Source: Maioricimonas rarisocia
Lineage (GTDB): Bacteria > Planctomycetota > Planctomycetia > Planctomycetales > Planctomycetaceae
Assembly: GCF_007747795.1 (NCBI RefSeq)
Contig: NZ_CP036275.1
Coordinates: 2,532,001-2,596,000, forward strand
Direction: 5' to 3'
DNA length: 64,000 bases
The notes under the pieces are model-generated. The model did no database searches and was not told the DNA's origin. It was given only the letters and a program-made list of their open reading frames with translations. Below, in pieces: positions 16,378 through 25,503 of the stretch (the first letter of the stretch is position 1; every line of letters starts with the position of its first letter). Both the position numbers and the translations under genes were made by a program.

Positions 16378-17808
16378 TTATCTGCTGCCGCGCCGTCTCT
16401 TTCGATTCGCTCGTGCTTCCGTCGCCGGCTTGTCCCACGCGTTGGCTGTCCGGTCCCGGTATTGTGGCCGGGCGTCTGTCTCCGGCATCTCGGCCAGCAC
16501 GTCCCGAAACGTCTCCAGCGACGCTTCAGCTTCCTTCGGCGGATCGTCGATCAGGTTGTTCTGTTCGAGCGGATCATTCTGCAGGTCGTACAGCTCGGTG
16601 ATCTGCCGGTTCGAGTCGATCCACACCTTGAACCGTTTGTCCCGAATGACCCGCGAGGCAAAGTCTTCCACGCCCCGCACCCCCTGTTCGTCCCGGCGGG
16701 CAGCACCGTGACCCAGAGCCAGGATCCAGTCACGCGGCGAGTCGTTCGCTTTGCCGAGCAGCAGCGGCGCGAACGAACGGCCGTCGATGTCGAGTTGATC
16801 CGGAACGCGACCGCCGGCCAGTTCGACAAAGGTGGGAAGCAGATCGCTGAAGTCGACGAGCGCATCGGTCTCGACGCCAGAAGGGACGATGCCGGGGCCG
16901 CTGACGATGAACGGCATGCAGACACCCCCTTCGTATTTCGATGCCTTGCCTCCGCTGGGACGTTTGCCGTCGATCGTTCCCCGCAGGCTGCCGGCCGTGC
17001 CGTTGTCGGTTGTGAAGACGAAGATCGTCCGATCACGGATGCCGAGTCGCTCCGCGGCGTCGACAAGCTGCCCGACGAGTTTGTCCGTGTAGCGGACCAT
17101 TGCCCGGTGCTTCTCGAGCTTTGACTTCGCGTCCGGATCGTCGGGAGTCGGGACGAGCGGCCCATGCGTCAGGCACATCGGGTAGTAGAGCATCATCGGT
17201 TCGTCCCGATGCTGCTCCATGAAGTCGATCAGGAACCGGTTGTAGACGTCCGGACCGAATTCCCCTTTGTACGTGCGGCTGCCGTCGCGGGTATGGATGT
17301 ACGCATCCTGGTATCGCCTGCCGCTGGGGGGATTGCCTGCCTCGTACCCGGTCCAGACGCACCAGTCCTCGAAGCCGTGCCGGTCCAGTGCGTCGGGGAC
17401 AAGACGGAAGTCGTTGATCTGCCATTTGCCGGCAATCGCAGTCCGGTAGCCGGCCTCGCGAAGAATCCGCGCGAACGTGTGCTCGCGAGCCCAGTCGAAA
17501 TAGCCGACGCCCCAGCGGGGGACATCCCAATGGTTCACCTAGCCGGTGTGATGAGGATACCGCCCGGTCAGCAGCGTGACGCGAGTCGGGGTGCACTGCG
17601 GCATCGAGTATGCATTGTGAAACAGCATGCCGTCAGCTGCGAGTGCGTCGATGCGGGGCGTTTCGATGTCATCGGCCCCGTAGGAGTTGATCCAGTCCTT
17701 CCCCAGATCGTCCACCATGATGAACACGATGTTGGGACGGGGGACCTCAGCTCCTGCCGGGGAGGCTGCCAGCAGAGCCAGGAGCAGCGCGAAACAGACA
17801 GGCTTCAT
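16378..17808 (-). pseudogene. Sulfatase gene interrupted by one in-frame amber codon
   Basis: Two pieces in the same reading frame together make a normal ~476-residue sulfatase. The first piece (17808-17539) has a signal peptide (MKPVCFALLLALLAASPAG), NIVFIMVDDLGKDW and the C-T-P-T-R formylglycine site, and stops at a TAG (17539-17541) after RYPHHTG. The next codons read VNHWDVPRWGVGYFDW and continue to the expected C-terminus (GKWQINDF; FVFTTDNGTAG). Homologous sulfatases read HHTGWVNHWD here, so TAG most simply replaces a Trp TGG by one G-to-A change. Either this is a fresh nonsense mutation, a sequencing error, or (least likely) readthrough. No other damage is visible, which argues for a recent event. 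Confidence 0.8.
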
Positions 17809-17854
17809 CGATCACTCCCGAACGTATTGGATGCGGGGAAATCGGGGGGAGAGG

Positions 17855-18823
17855 TCAGCGAATGCTGCTTCGAACCGGTTCCCCATCGACAGCGAGAATC
17901 TGCGAGTTCGTCAGGGCGTTGCCGAAACGCTTGAAATCACGAAACGTCCAGACGACCTGTTTGTCCCGCGTGATTTCGATGAGTTGCGGGTTGTCCGGTC
18001 CGGCGTGGCAGTTGCCGATCACGATGTTGCCGCCAGGCAGCACCTGAAGCGTTGTGACCCAGGCAAGGCGGATGCCCGGCAGATCGTCCTGATGCAAACT
18101 CCAGACAACCTTCTTGTCCGGCGTGACCTCGATCACACTGTGACCGTTGCCGGTCGCGATAAGTGTGTTTCCATTTTCAAGCCGAAGTGCCGCGAAGCAC
18201 TGATTGCCGAAAGCGTCGAGACCGTGTCCCTTCTGAGGCTGGCGCCCGAACAGCGGGACGGCATATTCCCAGACGATCCTTCCGGACGAGTCGTACTCAC
18301 GAACGACCCCGTCCGACTCATGACAGACCAGGTAGTTGCCGCTTTCGAGTTTGCGGACCAGACGGGTGTCGTGGTGTGGATGAGGGTTGTCGACCTTCAG
18401 AGGAACTTCGCGGACGAGCGATCCATCACCGGCGACTTCGATGATGCGGGCGGGGCCCGACTCGACGATCATCGTGTTGCCGTCGGGCAGCCGCTGAAAC
18501 GCGTGCACCTCGACCTTCCGACCTTCGTTACCGTTGGCCCTGGCCGCGTCGTACTCCCAGACGATCGCATCCGAGGAGGGATCGATCTCGACGATGCGCG
18601 TCCAGTTGAGCTGACAGAGGATGTTGCCGCTGGCGAGCTGGTGCAGGTCGTGCAGCGGACCGATCCGCCGCTGCCAGACGGTCTGACCGTCTTCGTCGAC
18701 GAGAGCCAGCGTCTTCTTCGACGAATCGGCGGCCAGGAAACGTCGCCCGGCGGCCTGAAGTGTAGAAACCGCGAGGTGAGTGACGAAGAAGACCGTCACG
18801 GCGGCAAGGCAGAGTCGGCGCAT
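17855..18823 (-). CDS. Exported beta-propeller protein (PQQ/NHL-like repeats)
   Basis: A 322-residue protein. ATG 18823 gives a signal peptide (RLCLAAVTVFFVTHLAVSTL); the upstream extension to 18985 is Ser/Arg noise. The rest is built of repeated blades of the type LPDGNTMIVESGPARIIEVA, LENGNTLIATGNGHSVIEV and LPGGNIVIGN, each followed by an IVWEY or VVWSL strand. These match PQQ-like/NHL propellers of the kind annotated in planctomycetes as PQQ-binding-like proteins. There is no enzymatic signature. It lies upstream of the broken sulfatase on the same strand (46 nt), so the two probably formed one transcript. Confidence 0.65.
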   Translation of the reverse strand: MRRLCLAAVTVFFVTHLAVSTLQAAGRRFLAADSSKKTLALVDEDGQTVWQRRIGPLHDLHQLASGNILCQLNWTRIVEIDPSSDAIVWEYDAARANGNEGRKVEVHAFQRLPDGNTMIVESGPARIIEVAGDGSLVREVPLKVDNPHPHHDTRLVRKLESGNYLVCHESDGVVREYDSSGRIVWEYAVPLFGRQPQKGHGLDAFGNQCFAALRLENGNTLIATGNGHSVIEVTPDKKVVWSLHQDDLPGIRLAWVTTLQVLPGGNIVIGNCHAGPDNPQLIEITRDKQVVWTFRDFKRFGNALTNSQILAVDGEPVRSSIR

Positions 18824-19073
18824 GTGCAGAGGCACTCCCGGTTGAGAAGCGGCGAGAAACCGGAATCGTGCCGAAGAACTGCAGCGACTTGAGGACGACC
18901 GCCTCGACGAGACCGCTGCGTCAGTGGTCGGACACGTTGCCGGGGGATGACGACAGAATAACAGGATGCCGACAGGATTTCCCACTGCCGTAGCGCAGAC
19001 CGGGGCTCAGAGTCGACCGGGCAGGTGTCGAACAGACAGCGCTCGAGCGTTTATCGAGTGTCCGAGATGCGGA

Positions 19074-19301
19074 TCACTGCGGCAGCCGACAGCAGTGCGG
19101 ATTGCACGGAGGCGCGTCGGAGGGAGGGCAGCTGGAGGCGATCGGCAGACCGGAGCCGGCGGCGACGCGACCGGCCGCGGCCGACATCAGCTTCTCGACC
19201 CTGGTCTCCTGGCAGTCCGGACAATGCGGCTGCTCGCCGTTGCGGACAAGCGCTTCGAACGACGTGTTGCAGTTCGGGCAGTGGTACTCAAACAGCGGCA
19301 T
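19074..19301 (-). CDS. FmdB-family zinc-ribbon protein
   Basis: A 75-residue protein starting MPLFEYHCPNCNTSFEALV, with a second pair in HCPDCQE. This C-x2-C...C-x2-C zinc ribbon is the diagnostic N-terminal domain of FmdB-type putative regulators. The tail is Cys/Pro-rich (SSCPPSDAPPCNPHCC). The start at 19301 is the one used by the family; the frame open to 19442 adds unrelated residues. The role is unknown beyond possible nucleic-acid or metal binding. Confidence 0.75.
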   Translation of the reverse strand: MPLFEYHCPNCNTSFEALVRNGEQPHCPDCQETRVEKLMSAAAGRVAAGSGLPIASSCPPSDAPPCNPHCCRLPQ

Positions 19302-19457
19302 GACCTGAGTTCCAGATCGTTGCAGGACGAAGACGGTCGATGGCGAACGCCTGCCCCATGGTTGCTTCCGCAGTGACCATGAGCCGGTTCGCGGCAGCAG
19401 TCGCAGGCATTCTGTCCCGGGTCTCGGGGGCCATTCAACCACTGCCGACCGAAGAGT

Positions 19458-20036
19458 CTAGAGACCGGTTGCCTTTGAGTGCAACGGCCGCCGCAGGAAG
19501 GGCCGGTTCAGATCCGGCGCCTTGTAGGAGGTTTCCGAGCCATCCTCCGAAGAGCGATGTCGCTGCTGCCATGCGGGCGCCATCGGTCCCAGATCGGACG
19601 AACTGTCCGAGGAAGCGGCCGCGTCGGCTCGCAGGCGATCCAACGCGTTTGCAGGACGCAGCATTCCCTGCGGAACAGGAGAACTCCCTGAACGCATGGA
19701 GGATTGGTCGTTCCCCCAGATGACCACCAGCAGCAGAGAACAGGCTGCGGTCATCGCGATGGCGGGGAGCCACTTTTCGGAAACATTCTTCGATCGGGAT
19801 GACTTCGACGTCTCGAGCCGCTCGGAAAGCTGCGGCCACAGACTGTCGCTACTGATGTAGGTCGACTCCGAATCCGCCTGTTCCAGCATGCTCAGTGCCG
19901 ACTGGACCTTTTTGCAGTACTTGCGGCAGTCCGGGCATGTGGCGACGTGCCGCCGCAATACCTCGCAGCGGGAGGCGTCGTCGAGATCGTGTCCCAACCA
20001 CAGCGGGATATCAGTTCTGGCCTCTCGGCAGTTCAT
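19458..20036 (-). CDS. Zinc-finger (zf-HC2) anti-sigma factor
   Basis: A 192-residue protein. The N-terminus MNCREARTDIPLWLGHDLDD with HVATCPDCRKYC forms the H-x3-C-x2-C zinc-binding anti-sigma domain (ZAS). One membrane helix follows near residues 90-107 (LPAIAMTAACSLLLVVIWG), then a Ser/Arg-rich extracytoplasmic tail. It lies 75 nt downstream of an ECF sigma factor gene in the same direction, the usual arrangement for a membrane anti-sigma that holds its sigma factor inactive. The stimulus is not evident. Confidence 0.78.
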   Translation of the reverse strand: MNCREARTDIPLWLGHDLDDASRCEVLRRHVATCPDCRKYCKKVQSALSMLEQADSESTYISSDSLWPQLSERLETSKSSRSKNVSEKWLPAIAMTAACSLLLVVIWGNDQSSMRSGSSPVPQGMLRPANALDRLRADAAASSDSSSDLGPMAPAWQQRHRSSEDGSETSYKAPDLNRPFLRRPLHSKATGL

Positions 20037-20111
20037 GTCAGCTACGATGCCTGAAGTGTCGAGTTGGTAATGATGACCGGTAGCACAGCCAGCGGGGACC
20101 AGCGTCCTCGC

Positions 20112-20741
20112 TTACGAGTGCGAACGTTCGGAATGTGCGGTGGCCTGTCGTTTTTCCCACAGTTGCTGAAACCGTGATCGGGCTTCAGCGAGCCTCCACC
20201 GCACCGTTGCCTCCTTGCGGCTCAAAATCGCGGCAATTTCGGACGTCGAAAAGTTCTCCAGATCGCGGAGGACCAGCACGGTCCGGTATCGCTCGGGCAA
20301 CTGATCGATCACCCGATGGATTTCCTGCTGCAATTCGATCTGTCGCCGGGGATCTGCGACCGCCGGATCGGGCCAGCGTTCGCTGCCACTGTCCGAAAAC
20401 AGGGCTGTCCAGACCCGCCGCTTCCGTTTGCGGAGGTAATCCAGGGTCAGATTCACACCAATTCGAAACAACCAGGGGCCAAACCGACGCGACGGATCGA
20501 ACTGGTCCAGACGTTCAAACGCACGAATGAACGTTTCCTGCGCCAGATCTTCGGCGAGATCGGGGTCGCGGACAAACCGCATGATGACCCGCAGCAGCCG
20601 TCGCTCGTAACGCAGCACCAGTTCCCCGAACGCATCCCGGTTTCCACGGCGCGCCTCGTCCACCAGCCTCGCATCACACGTCGCGGACGACGCGTCGAGA
20701 TGCTCCTGCTGTTTCTGGACACTCCGTGTTTCAGCCGTCAT
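20112..20741 (-). CDS. ECF-type RNA polymerase sigma factor
   Basis: A 209-residue protein with sigma region 2 (DAFGELVLRYERRLLRVI through LAEDLAQETFIRAFERLDQF and FGPWLFRIGVNLTLDYLRK) and region 4 (LPERYRTVLVLRDLENFSTSEIA followed by an HTH with KEATVRWRLAEARSRF). The spacing is that of ECF sigma factors and no extra sensor domain is present. It is probably regulated by the zf-HC2 protein encoded just downstream. The ~250 nt upstream (20742-20994) must hold its promoter, but no auto-regulated -35/-10 pair could be defined. Confidence 0.85.
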   Translation of the reverse strand: MTAETRSVQKQQEHLDASSATCDARLVDEARRGNRDAFGELVLRYERRLLRVIMRFVRDPDLAEDLAQETFIRAFERLDQFDPSRRFGPWLFRIGVNLTLDYLRKRKRRVWTALFSDSGSERWPDPAVADPRRQIELQQEIHRVIDQLPERYRTVLVLRDLENFSTSEIAAILSRKEATVRWRLAEARSRFQQLWEKRQATAHSERSHS

Positions 20742-20994
20742 GCATTCGGTCCCGACATCGTGTTCGGTTTCACCCGATCCTACTTACGCACTGAACTCCT
20801 GGTCTGCTGGATATCGATTGCAGGAATTCGTTTTGCGGCGAACCTTCGTCTATTCTACCCGAATTGCCCGCGCGGTCATGGTGCAATCCGGGCGGAGAAT
20901 CGGTTCACCCGGATTTCCCCACACTACTGCCACCGGCGATAAGCTGCAAGCTCTTGAAGCAATGAGTTTTGCGTGAACTCTCGCTGTCCGGGAC

Positions 20995-22050
20995 TCATCC
21001 CCGGGACGCCGGTCGCCCGGCCGGTCTGGCCGGTGGCAGGCAGCAGTCGACTGGACAAACGTCCCAGTTCGGGCCGAACTGGCCGATCGACTCGCGGGGG
21101 ACATTGTCGAACAGCCGCTCTGCGAAGAGTTTGCAGATCATCGTTACGAACCGCGGGTGTGTTCCCACCGTGGCGGCTCGAACCATGTTCAGCCCCACCT
21201 CCTGCGATGCCTGAGCCGCCTCGTCGTCGAGATCGTAGAGCACCTCCATGTGGTCGGACAGAAACCCGATCGGAGCGACGACCGCATCTTCGACACCCTG
21301 CTCGCGGAGAGCCTGCAGATGATCGACGATGTCCGGTTCGAGCCACGGGTCCTGAGGACGGCCGCTGCGGCTCTGGTAGACGAGACCCCAGCGGGATGCG
21401 TCGACGCCGCAGGCTTCCGCCGTCAGCCGGGCCGTCTCCTGCAGTTGCCGGACGTAGTCGCAGCCCCGGGCCATCGAGTCCGGAATGCTGTGGGCCGTGA
21501 AGGCGACGCGCACCGAATCGCGGCGTTCGGCGGGGATCCTGTCCAGCGCTGCTGTGAGACAGTCGGTATTCGCGGCAATGAAATCCGGGTGGTTGTAGAA
21601 CATCCGGACCTTGTCGACCTCCGGGACACCGTCTCCCACCTGCTCGCGGGCATCACGGATGTTCTCGCGGTACTGCCGGCAGCCGGAATACGAACTGTAC
21701 GCCGACACGAAGAACGCCAGTGCCCGCTGCACGCCATCATCCCGCATCTGCGTCAGCGTCTCAGGTAGCAGCGGGTGCCAGTTGCGGTTGCCCCAGTAGA
21801 TCGGCAGGTCGATGTTGTGCCGGGGAAGTTCCTCCCGGACTGCCGCCATCAGATCGCGGACCTGCTGGTTGATCGGGCTGACGCCGCCGAAGTGGTAGTA
21901 ATGCTCGGCAACTTCGAGCATCCGTTCCCGCGGCACGTTCCGTCCGCGAAGGACATTCTCGAGGAACGGGATCACGTCCTCCCGTCCCTCGGGGCCTCCG
22001 AAGGAAACGAACAGAATGGCGTCGTAATCAGTCTGCGGGGTGTCGCTCAC
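20995..22050 (-). CDS. hemH: Ferrochelatase
   Basis: A 351-residue protein. Key family blocks are AILFVSFGGPEGREDV (N-terminal), YHFGGVSPIN, PIYWGNRNWHP, FFVSAYSSYSGCRQY, the catalytic histidine in VAFTAHSIP (His187) and the conserved glutamate in GFLSDHMEVLYDLD (Glu269). It catalyses iron insertion into protoporphyrin or coproporphyrin in haem synthesis. Which porphyrin is used cannot be settled from sequence. The C-terminus carries CPVDCC, cysteines that in some bacterial ferrochelatases take part in a 2Fe-2S cluster; whether they do so here is open. Stands alone. Confidence 0.93.
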   Translation of the reverse strand: MSDTPQTDYDAILFVSFGGPEGREDVIPFLENVLRGRNVPRERMLEVAEHYYHFGGVSPINQQVRDLMAAVREELPRHNIDLPIYWGNRNWHPLLPETLTQMRDDGVQRALAFFVSAYSSYSGCRQYRENIRDAREQVGDGVPEVDKVRMFYNHPDFIAANTDCLTAALDRIPAERRDSVRVAFTAHSIPDSMARGCDYVRQLQETARLTAEACGVDASRWGLVYQSRSGRPQDPWLEPDIVDHLQALREQGVEDAVVAPIGFLSDHMEVLYDLDDEAAQASQEVGLNMVRAATVGTHPRFVTMICKLFAERLFDNVPRESIGQFGPNWDVCPVDCCLPPARPAGRPASRG

Positions 22051-22170
22051 GGGCGGTCCTGTCGGCGTGCACGGAGTGGCAGATTCGTCGATCGATCACC
22101 CGATTATTGTCGATCGGGAGCGGATGACCACTCCGCGGCGGCCGCGACGAGGTTCCGGTCTCAGCACGGC

Positions 22171-25100
22171 TCACTCGTCGGTCGGAGTGACGATCTGTTC
22201 CGACGGGACGCGGCCCCAGCGGTTGAGCAGATATGAGGTGCCGTCTTCGACCCCGTTGACGATCCCCTCGTCCACGATTTCGATGACCACCCGCTGGCCG
22301 AACCGATAGGCATCCCAGAACGTCTGCTGCACCCCGTCGATGGTCCGGTTGACCAGGCGTCCACCCGGCAGGAACGGGAGCGGCACGCGTTGGGCAACCT
22401 CGGATTCGAACTCCTGTCCACGAACCTGTACCCAGTCGACCGCCCGATCGATCCGCTGCAGGTTCCCCTGCGAGGTGATGCTGTAGTCCGAGAGGGTCAC
22501 GTTCTGCACGTCGAGCACGTTGGGAGTATCTGCCACCCATCGCTTCGGCTGCGTGCGAAAGAACTGCTCGGCCTGTCCGACTGTATTGACGATCAGGCGG
22601 CGCTGGCCGGCCAGCGGACTGACGACGTCATCCAGCACCCGGATCAGGCTCAGATCCGCGAGCAGCATGAGGTCGTACATCATGTTGTTGAGATCGAACG
22701 GATGGTCCGGATTGTTGACCAGGACCGGTCGGTACGGTGAGACGCTGCGGCTGCGATACTCGAGCGGACGCCACCCCTGCAGGTCGAGGTCGTGCCAGTA
22801 GACGGGACGAAGTTCGCCCGGTTCGTCCGATTCGTACAGTGACAGGACCGGTCGACCGTCGAAGCGGGGTAACTCCTCGGACTCCGACTCACCTTCCTCT
22901 GAATCGGCGTGAGGGCCGCGTCCTGTCGGATGATGCGGCGGCCACAGGCCGATCATGTGCAGGATCGTCGGCGTCAAATCGACGAGTCGACAGGGAACGG
23001 TCGAACGGGTCCCTTTGCGAACGTTCGGCCCCGTCACAAACCAGCTGGCCCGCATCGCAGGCGCCAGCGGGTAACCATGCATCGTGCCGGGGGAGTCCTT
23101 CATCCCGAAGTACCAGTCCGCCCGGGCGGTCACGACCAGGTCCGGTGCGAACTCGGCTTCGCGGAACTTCAGGTCTCTGTCCCACAGCATGTGCCGCGTC
23201 AACGTGACGACGGCATCGGGATACGGCGTATTCGCCGAGACGCGCAGCCAGGTCGCCTCATCGAGCGGTCCGGCCATCAGTTCCGGCGAAAGAACCTGCA
23301 GCAGTCCGAGCGGGTCGCGCTGGGGATCCTTCACCGGCGTGAACTGCACGCTGCCGTCTTCCCCCGGTCGAATGTTCTCAACAATCTGATAGCTGTAGAA
23401 CCATTCGCGGTTCGGGCCCCGGACCCGTTCGATGAAGGCATGTCCACGGTCGAGCGTGCTGATGAGGATGCTGTTGGAAGACAGCTTCATCAGAACCAGA
23501 TCAATCGGGTACGAGTAGCCCCCCTCCGGGTGAGCCGTTCGGTAGTGCGTCAGTGCGTCGATGAGATTCACCGGAGGGCGCTGCGGGTCGAGTCGGTATC
23601 GCAGCAGGTCTCCGGGACGATTCGGTCCCGACCAGTCCCCCGAGCGGTAGTGCCCCTTCGGCAGGAACAGGCGGGCGGCCCCGTCGGTGTCGCCGTCGAT
23701 GAAGACGAACTCGCGGGAACGATCGTCGGAGTGCCGGTTCGCGAACCGGTGCATGCGGACCGAGAGTCCCAGGCCACCGCCGATCCAGTTGCCCTCCTCA
23801 TCGAGTTGCCGCGGGCGGAAGATCAGGTCGTTGGCGATGTCGAAGTTGGCGAGGTGTCGATCGCGGCCTCCGAGGTGGCCGTGGTCGCTCACCAGCATCA
23901 GATACGTCGACTCGAGTCGCTGCTGACGTTTCAACTCGGCGACGACTTCTCCGATCAGCCGGTCGGCATGGGCGATCGTTCTCCGGGTGAGGCCGAACTG
24001 GCCACGGCAGCACTTGTGAGAGCAGGAATCGGTTTCCGGGAGCCAGATGATCGTGACCGGTTCCCGACGCTGCAGCAGATTTCGGACGGCATAGTCGGCG
24101 TTCGCGTCGTCCATGTACTCCCATGTCCGGTGTGACTTGAAGTACGGCATCTGCCGGGCGAGGCTCCGGCTCCACAGTGGTGGCGGTACTTCCGTCATCA
24201 CGGGCAGCACGCCGATCGACCAGTCGTGGCCGTGACGCTGCAGCAACTCGTACAGAGGGGGCGTGCTGGCGACGTAGGTGTCGAGCCATTGATCACCCGC
24301 CGGCGGCCCCTGCAGTGTCGAGATTGCCGCCGCCTGCGAATCGACCATCAGACGGTCGATGCCGCGCGGGCTGAGCAGGCGGGCGCTGCGGGAGGGTCCC
24401 AGCGGCTCGAGATACGATTCAGAAACGAGACGGCGACGACTGAAGCGGACCTGCCCCTTCAGGCCGTGCCGGTCCGAAAAGCAGCCGGTCCACATCGTGC
24501 CGTTCGACGTGATCGTATCTGAGGGAAACGCCGTAAACGTATTCGACAGCCACGTTCCGCCGTCGATGAACTGCTCGCGGATGTTCGGCAGATGTCCGAG
24601 TCGCACCATTTCCTGCACGACATCGGGCCGCAGACCATCGACATAGAAGACGACGACCGAGGCGGCATCGACAGGACGGCCGGTCCATTTGCCGAGCCGA
24701 TCGACCACCCGTTCCCAGGCAAGTGGTTCGAGCGATGCTTCGAAGGCAACGGTGGCTGTAAAGTGCCCCTCGTTGTCGGTTACGTCGAAATCGTTGATGC
24801 CCAGCTGCAGCCGTCCGCTCCGCGGCGCGACGAAACTGTTCTTGCGACCGATGAAGAACGGTTCGGAGTTCCCGATCCGCCCGATCAGACAGTAGCAGGG
24901 AGCCGGCCCCTTCGCAGATGCCGCGAGCGGGAAGATGCTCTCCACCGCTCGGTCGCTGAACTGGTAGGTCCCTTCCGGTCCGACTTCGTTGACGACATGG
25001 GTTTCAAGTCGACGTCTGCTGCCGGCGACGACGCGTCCTTCGGCCCGAATGGTCACCGGCTGGCCGGCGCGAAGTTCGATTCCGGTGTCGGTCCAGAGCT

Positions 25101-25290
25101 GCTGCGAATCGACGTGGATCTGCCGTTCGTTCCGTGCCGGCAGATTGGAAACGGCTACACGTCCGGGCGCCTGCGCGGCGAGGGGGCCATTGAGGAACAG
25201 CTGGAGAATGAGCGCAAGGGACAGCCAGAGGAGACCGGCTCCCCGACGGTCACTGACCGCACTGCGCCGCATTCGGGTCGAACTGATCAT
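22171..25290 (-). CDS. Exported lectin-like/type I phosphodiesterase (alkaline phosphatase superfamily) fusion
   Basis: A 1039-residue protein. ATG 25290 gives a signal/anchor sequence (GAGLLWLSLALILQLFLNG). Residues ~35-185 resemble the LecA/PA-IL galactose-lectin fold, ending in GRLQLGINDFDVTDNEGHF, where the Asp/Asn residues are the calcium/sugar ligands. From ~205 a phosphodiesterase/nucleotide pyrophosphatase domain runs: VVVFYVDGLRPDVV (metal Asp), FPSDTITSNGTMWTG (Thr region), PETDSCSHKC and LVSDHGHLGG (Asp-His). The last ~200 residues (from about YWHDLDLQGW) have no match I know. The long frame open to 25695 is not supported. The combination suggests a secreted enzyme that binds a glycan and cleaves phosphodiester bonds. 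Confidence 0.7.
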   Translation of the reverse strand: MISSTRMRRSAVSDRRGAGLLWLSLALILQLFLNGPLAAQAPGRVAVSNLPARNERQIHVDSQQLWTDTGIELRAGQPVTIRAEGRVVAGSRRRLETHVVNEVGPEGTYQFSDRAVESIFPLAASAKGPAPCYCLIGRIGNSEPFFIGRKNSFVAPRSGRLQLGINDFDVTDNEGHFTATVAFEASLEPLAWERVVDRLGKWTGRPVDAASVVVFYVDGLRPDVVQEMVRLGHLPNIREQFIDGGTWLSNTFTAFPSDTITSNGTMWTGCFSDRHGLKGQVRFSRRRLVSESYLEPLGPSRSARLLSPRGIDRLMVDSQAAAISTLQGPPAGDQWLDTYVASTPPLYELLQRHGHDWSIGVLPVMTEVPPPLWSRSLARQMPYFKSHRTWEYMDDANADYAVRNLLQRREPVTIIWLPETDSCSHKCCRGQFGLTRRTIAHADRLIGEVVAELKRQQRLESTYLMLVSDHGHLGGRDRHLANFDIANDLIFRPRQLDEEGNWIGGGLGLSVRMHRFANRHSDDRSREFVFIDGDTDGAARLFLPKGHYRSGDWSGPNRPGDLLRYRLDPQRPPVNLIDALTHYRTAHPEGGYSYPIDLVLMKLSSNSILISTLDRGHAFIERVRGPNREWFYSYQIVENIRPGEDGSVQFTPVKDPQRDPLGLLQVLSPELMAGPLDEATWLRVSANTPYPDAVVTLTRHMLWDRDLKFREAEFAPDLVVTARADWYFGMKDSPGTMHGYPLAPAMRASWFVTGPNVRKGTRSTVPCRLVDLTPTILHMIGLWPPHHPTGRGPHADSEEGESESEELPRFDGRPVLSLYESDEPGELRPVYWHDLDLQGWRPLEYRSRSVSPYRPVLVNNPDHPFDLNNMMYDLMLLADLSLIRVLDDVVSPLAGQRRLIVNTVGQAEQFFRTQPKRWVADTPNVLDVQNVTLSDYSITSQGNLQRIDRAVDWVQVRGQEFESEVAQRVPLPFLPGGRLVNRTIDGVQQTFWDAYRFGQRVVIEIVDEGIVNGVEDGTSYLLNRWGRVPSEQIVTPTDE

Positions 25291-25503
25291 AAAGTCGTGA
25301 TCTGACGGAAGACCGCTTCCATCGGCTGCCGCGCCGTAACCGGCACCGAAGCAGCAGGCAGATCCTTTCGTGCAACTGATACGATCGTTCTCATCGGTTG
25401 ACGAGCGGACGGATGGACGATCGAATCCTCCGGATTCAGCAGTTGTTCTCCGTGAAATCTGCAACAGCCCGATTGTTGCGAGCTGTTTGCCAGGGTTTTC
25501 CAG

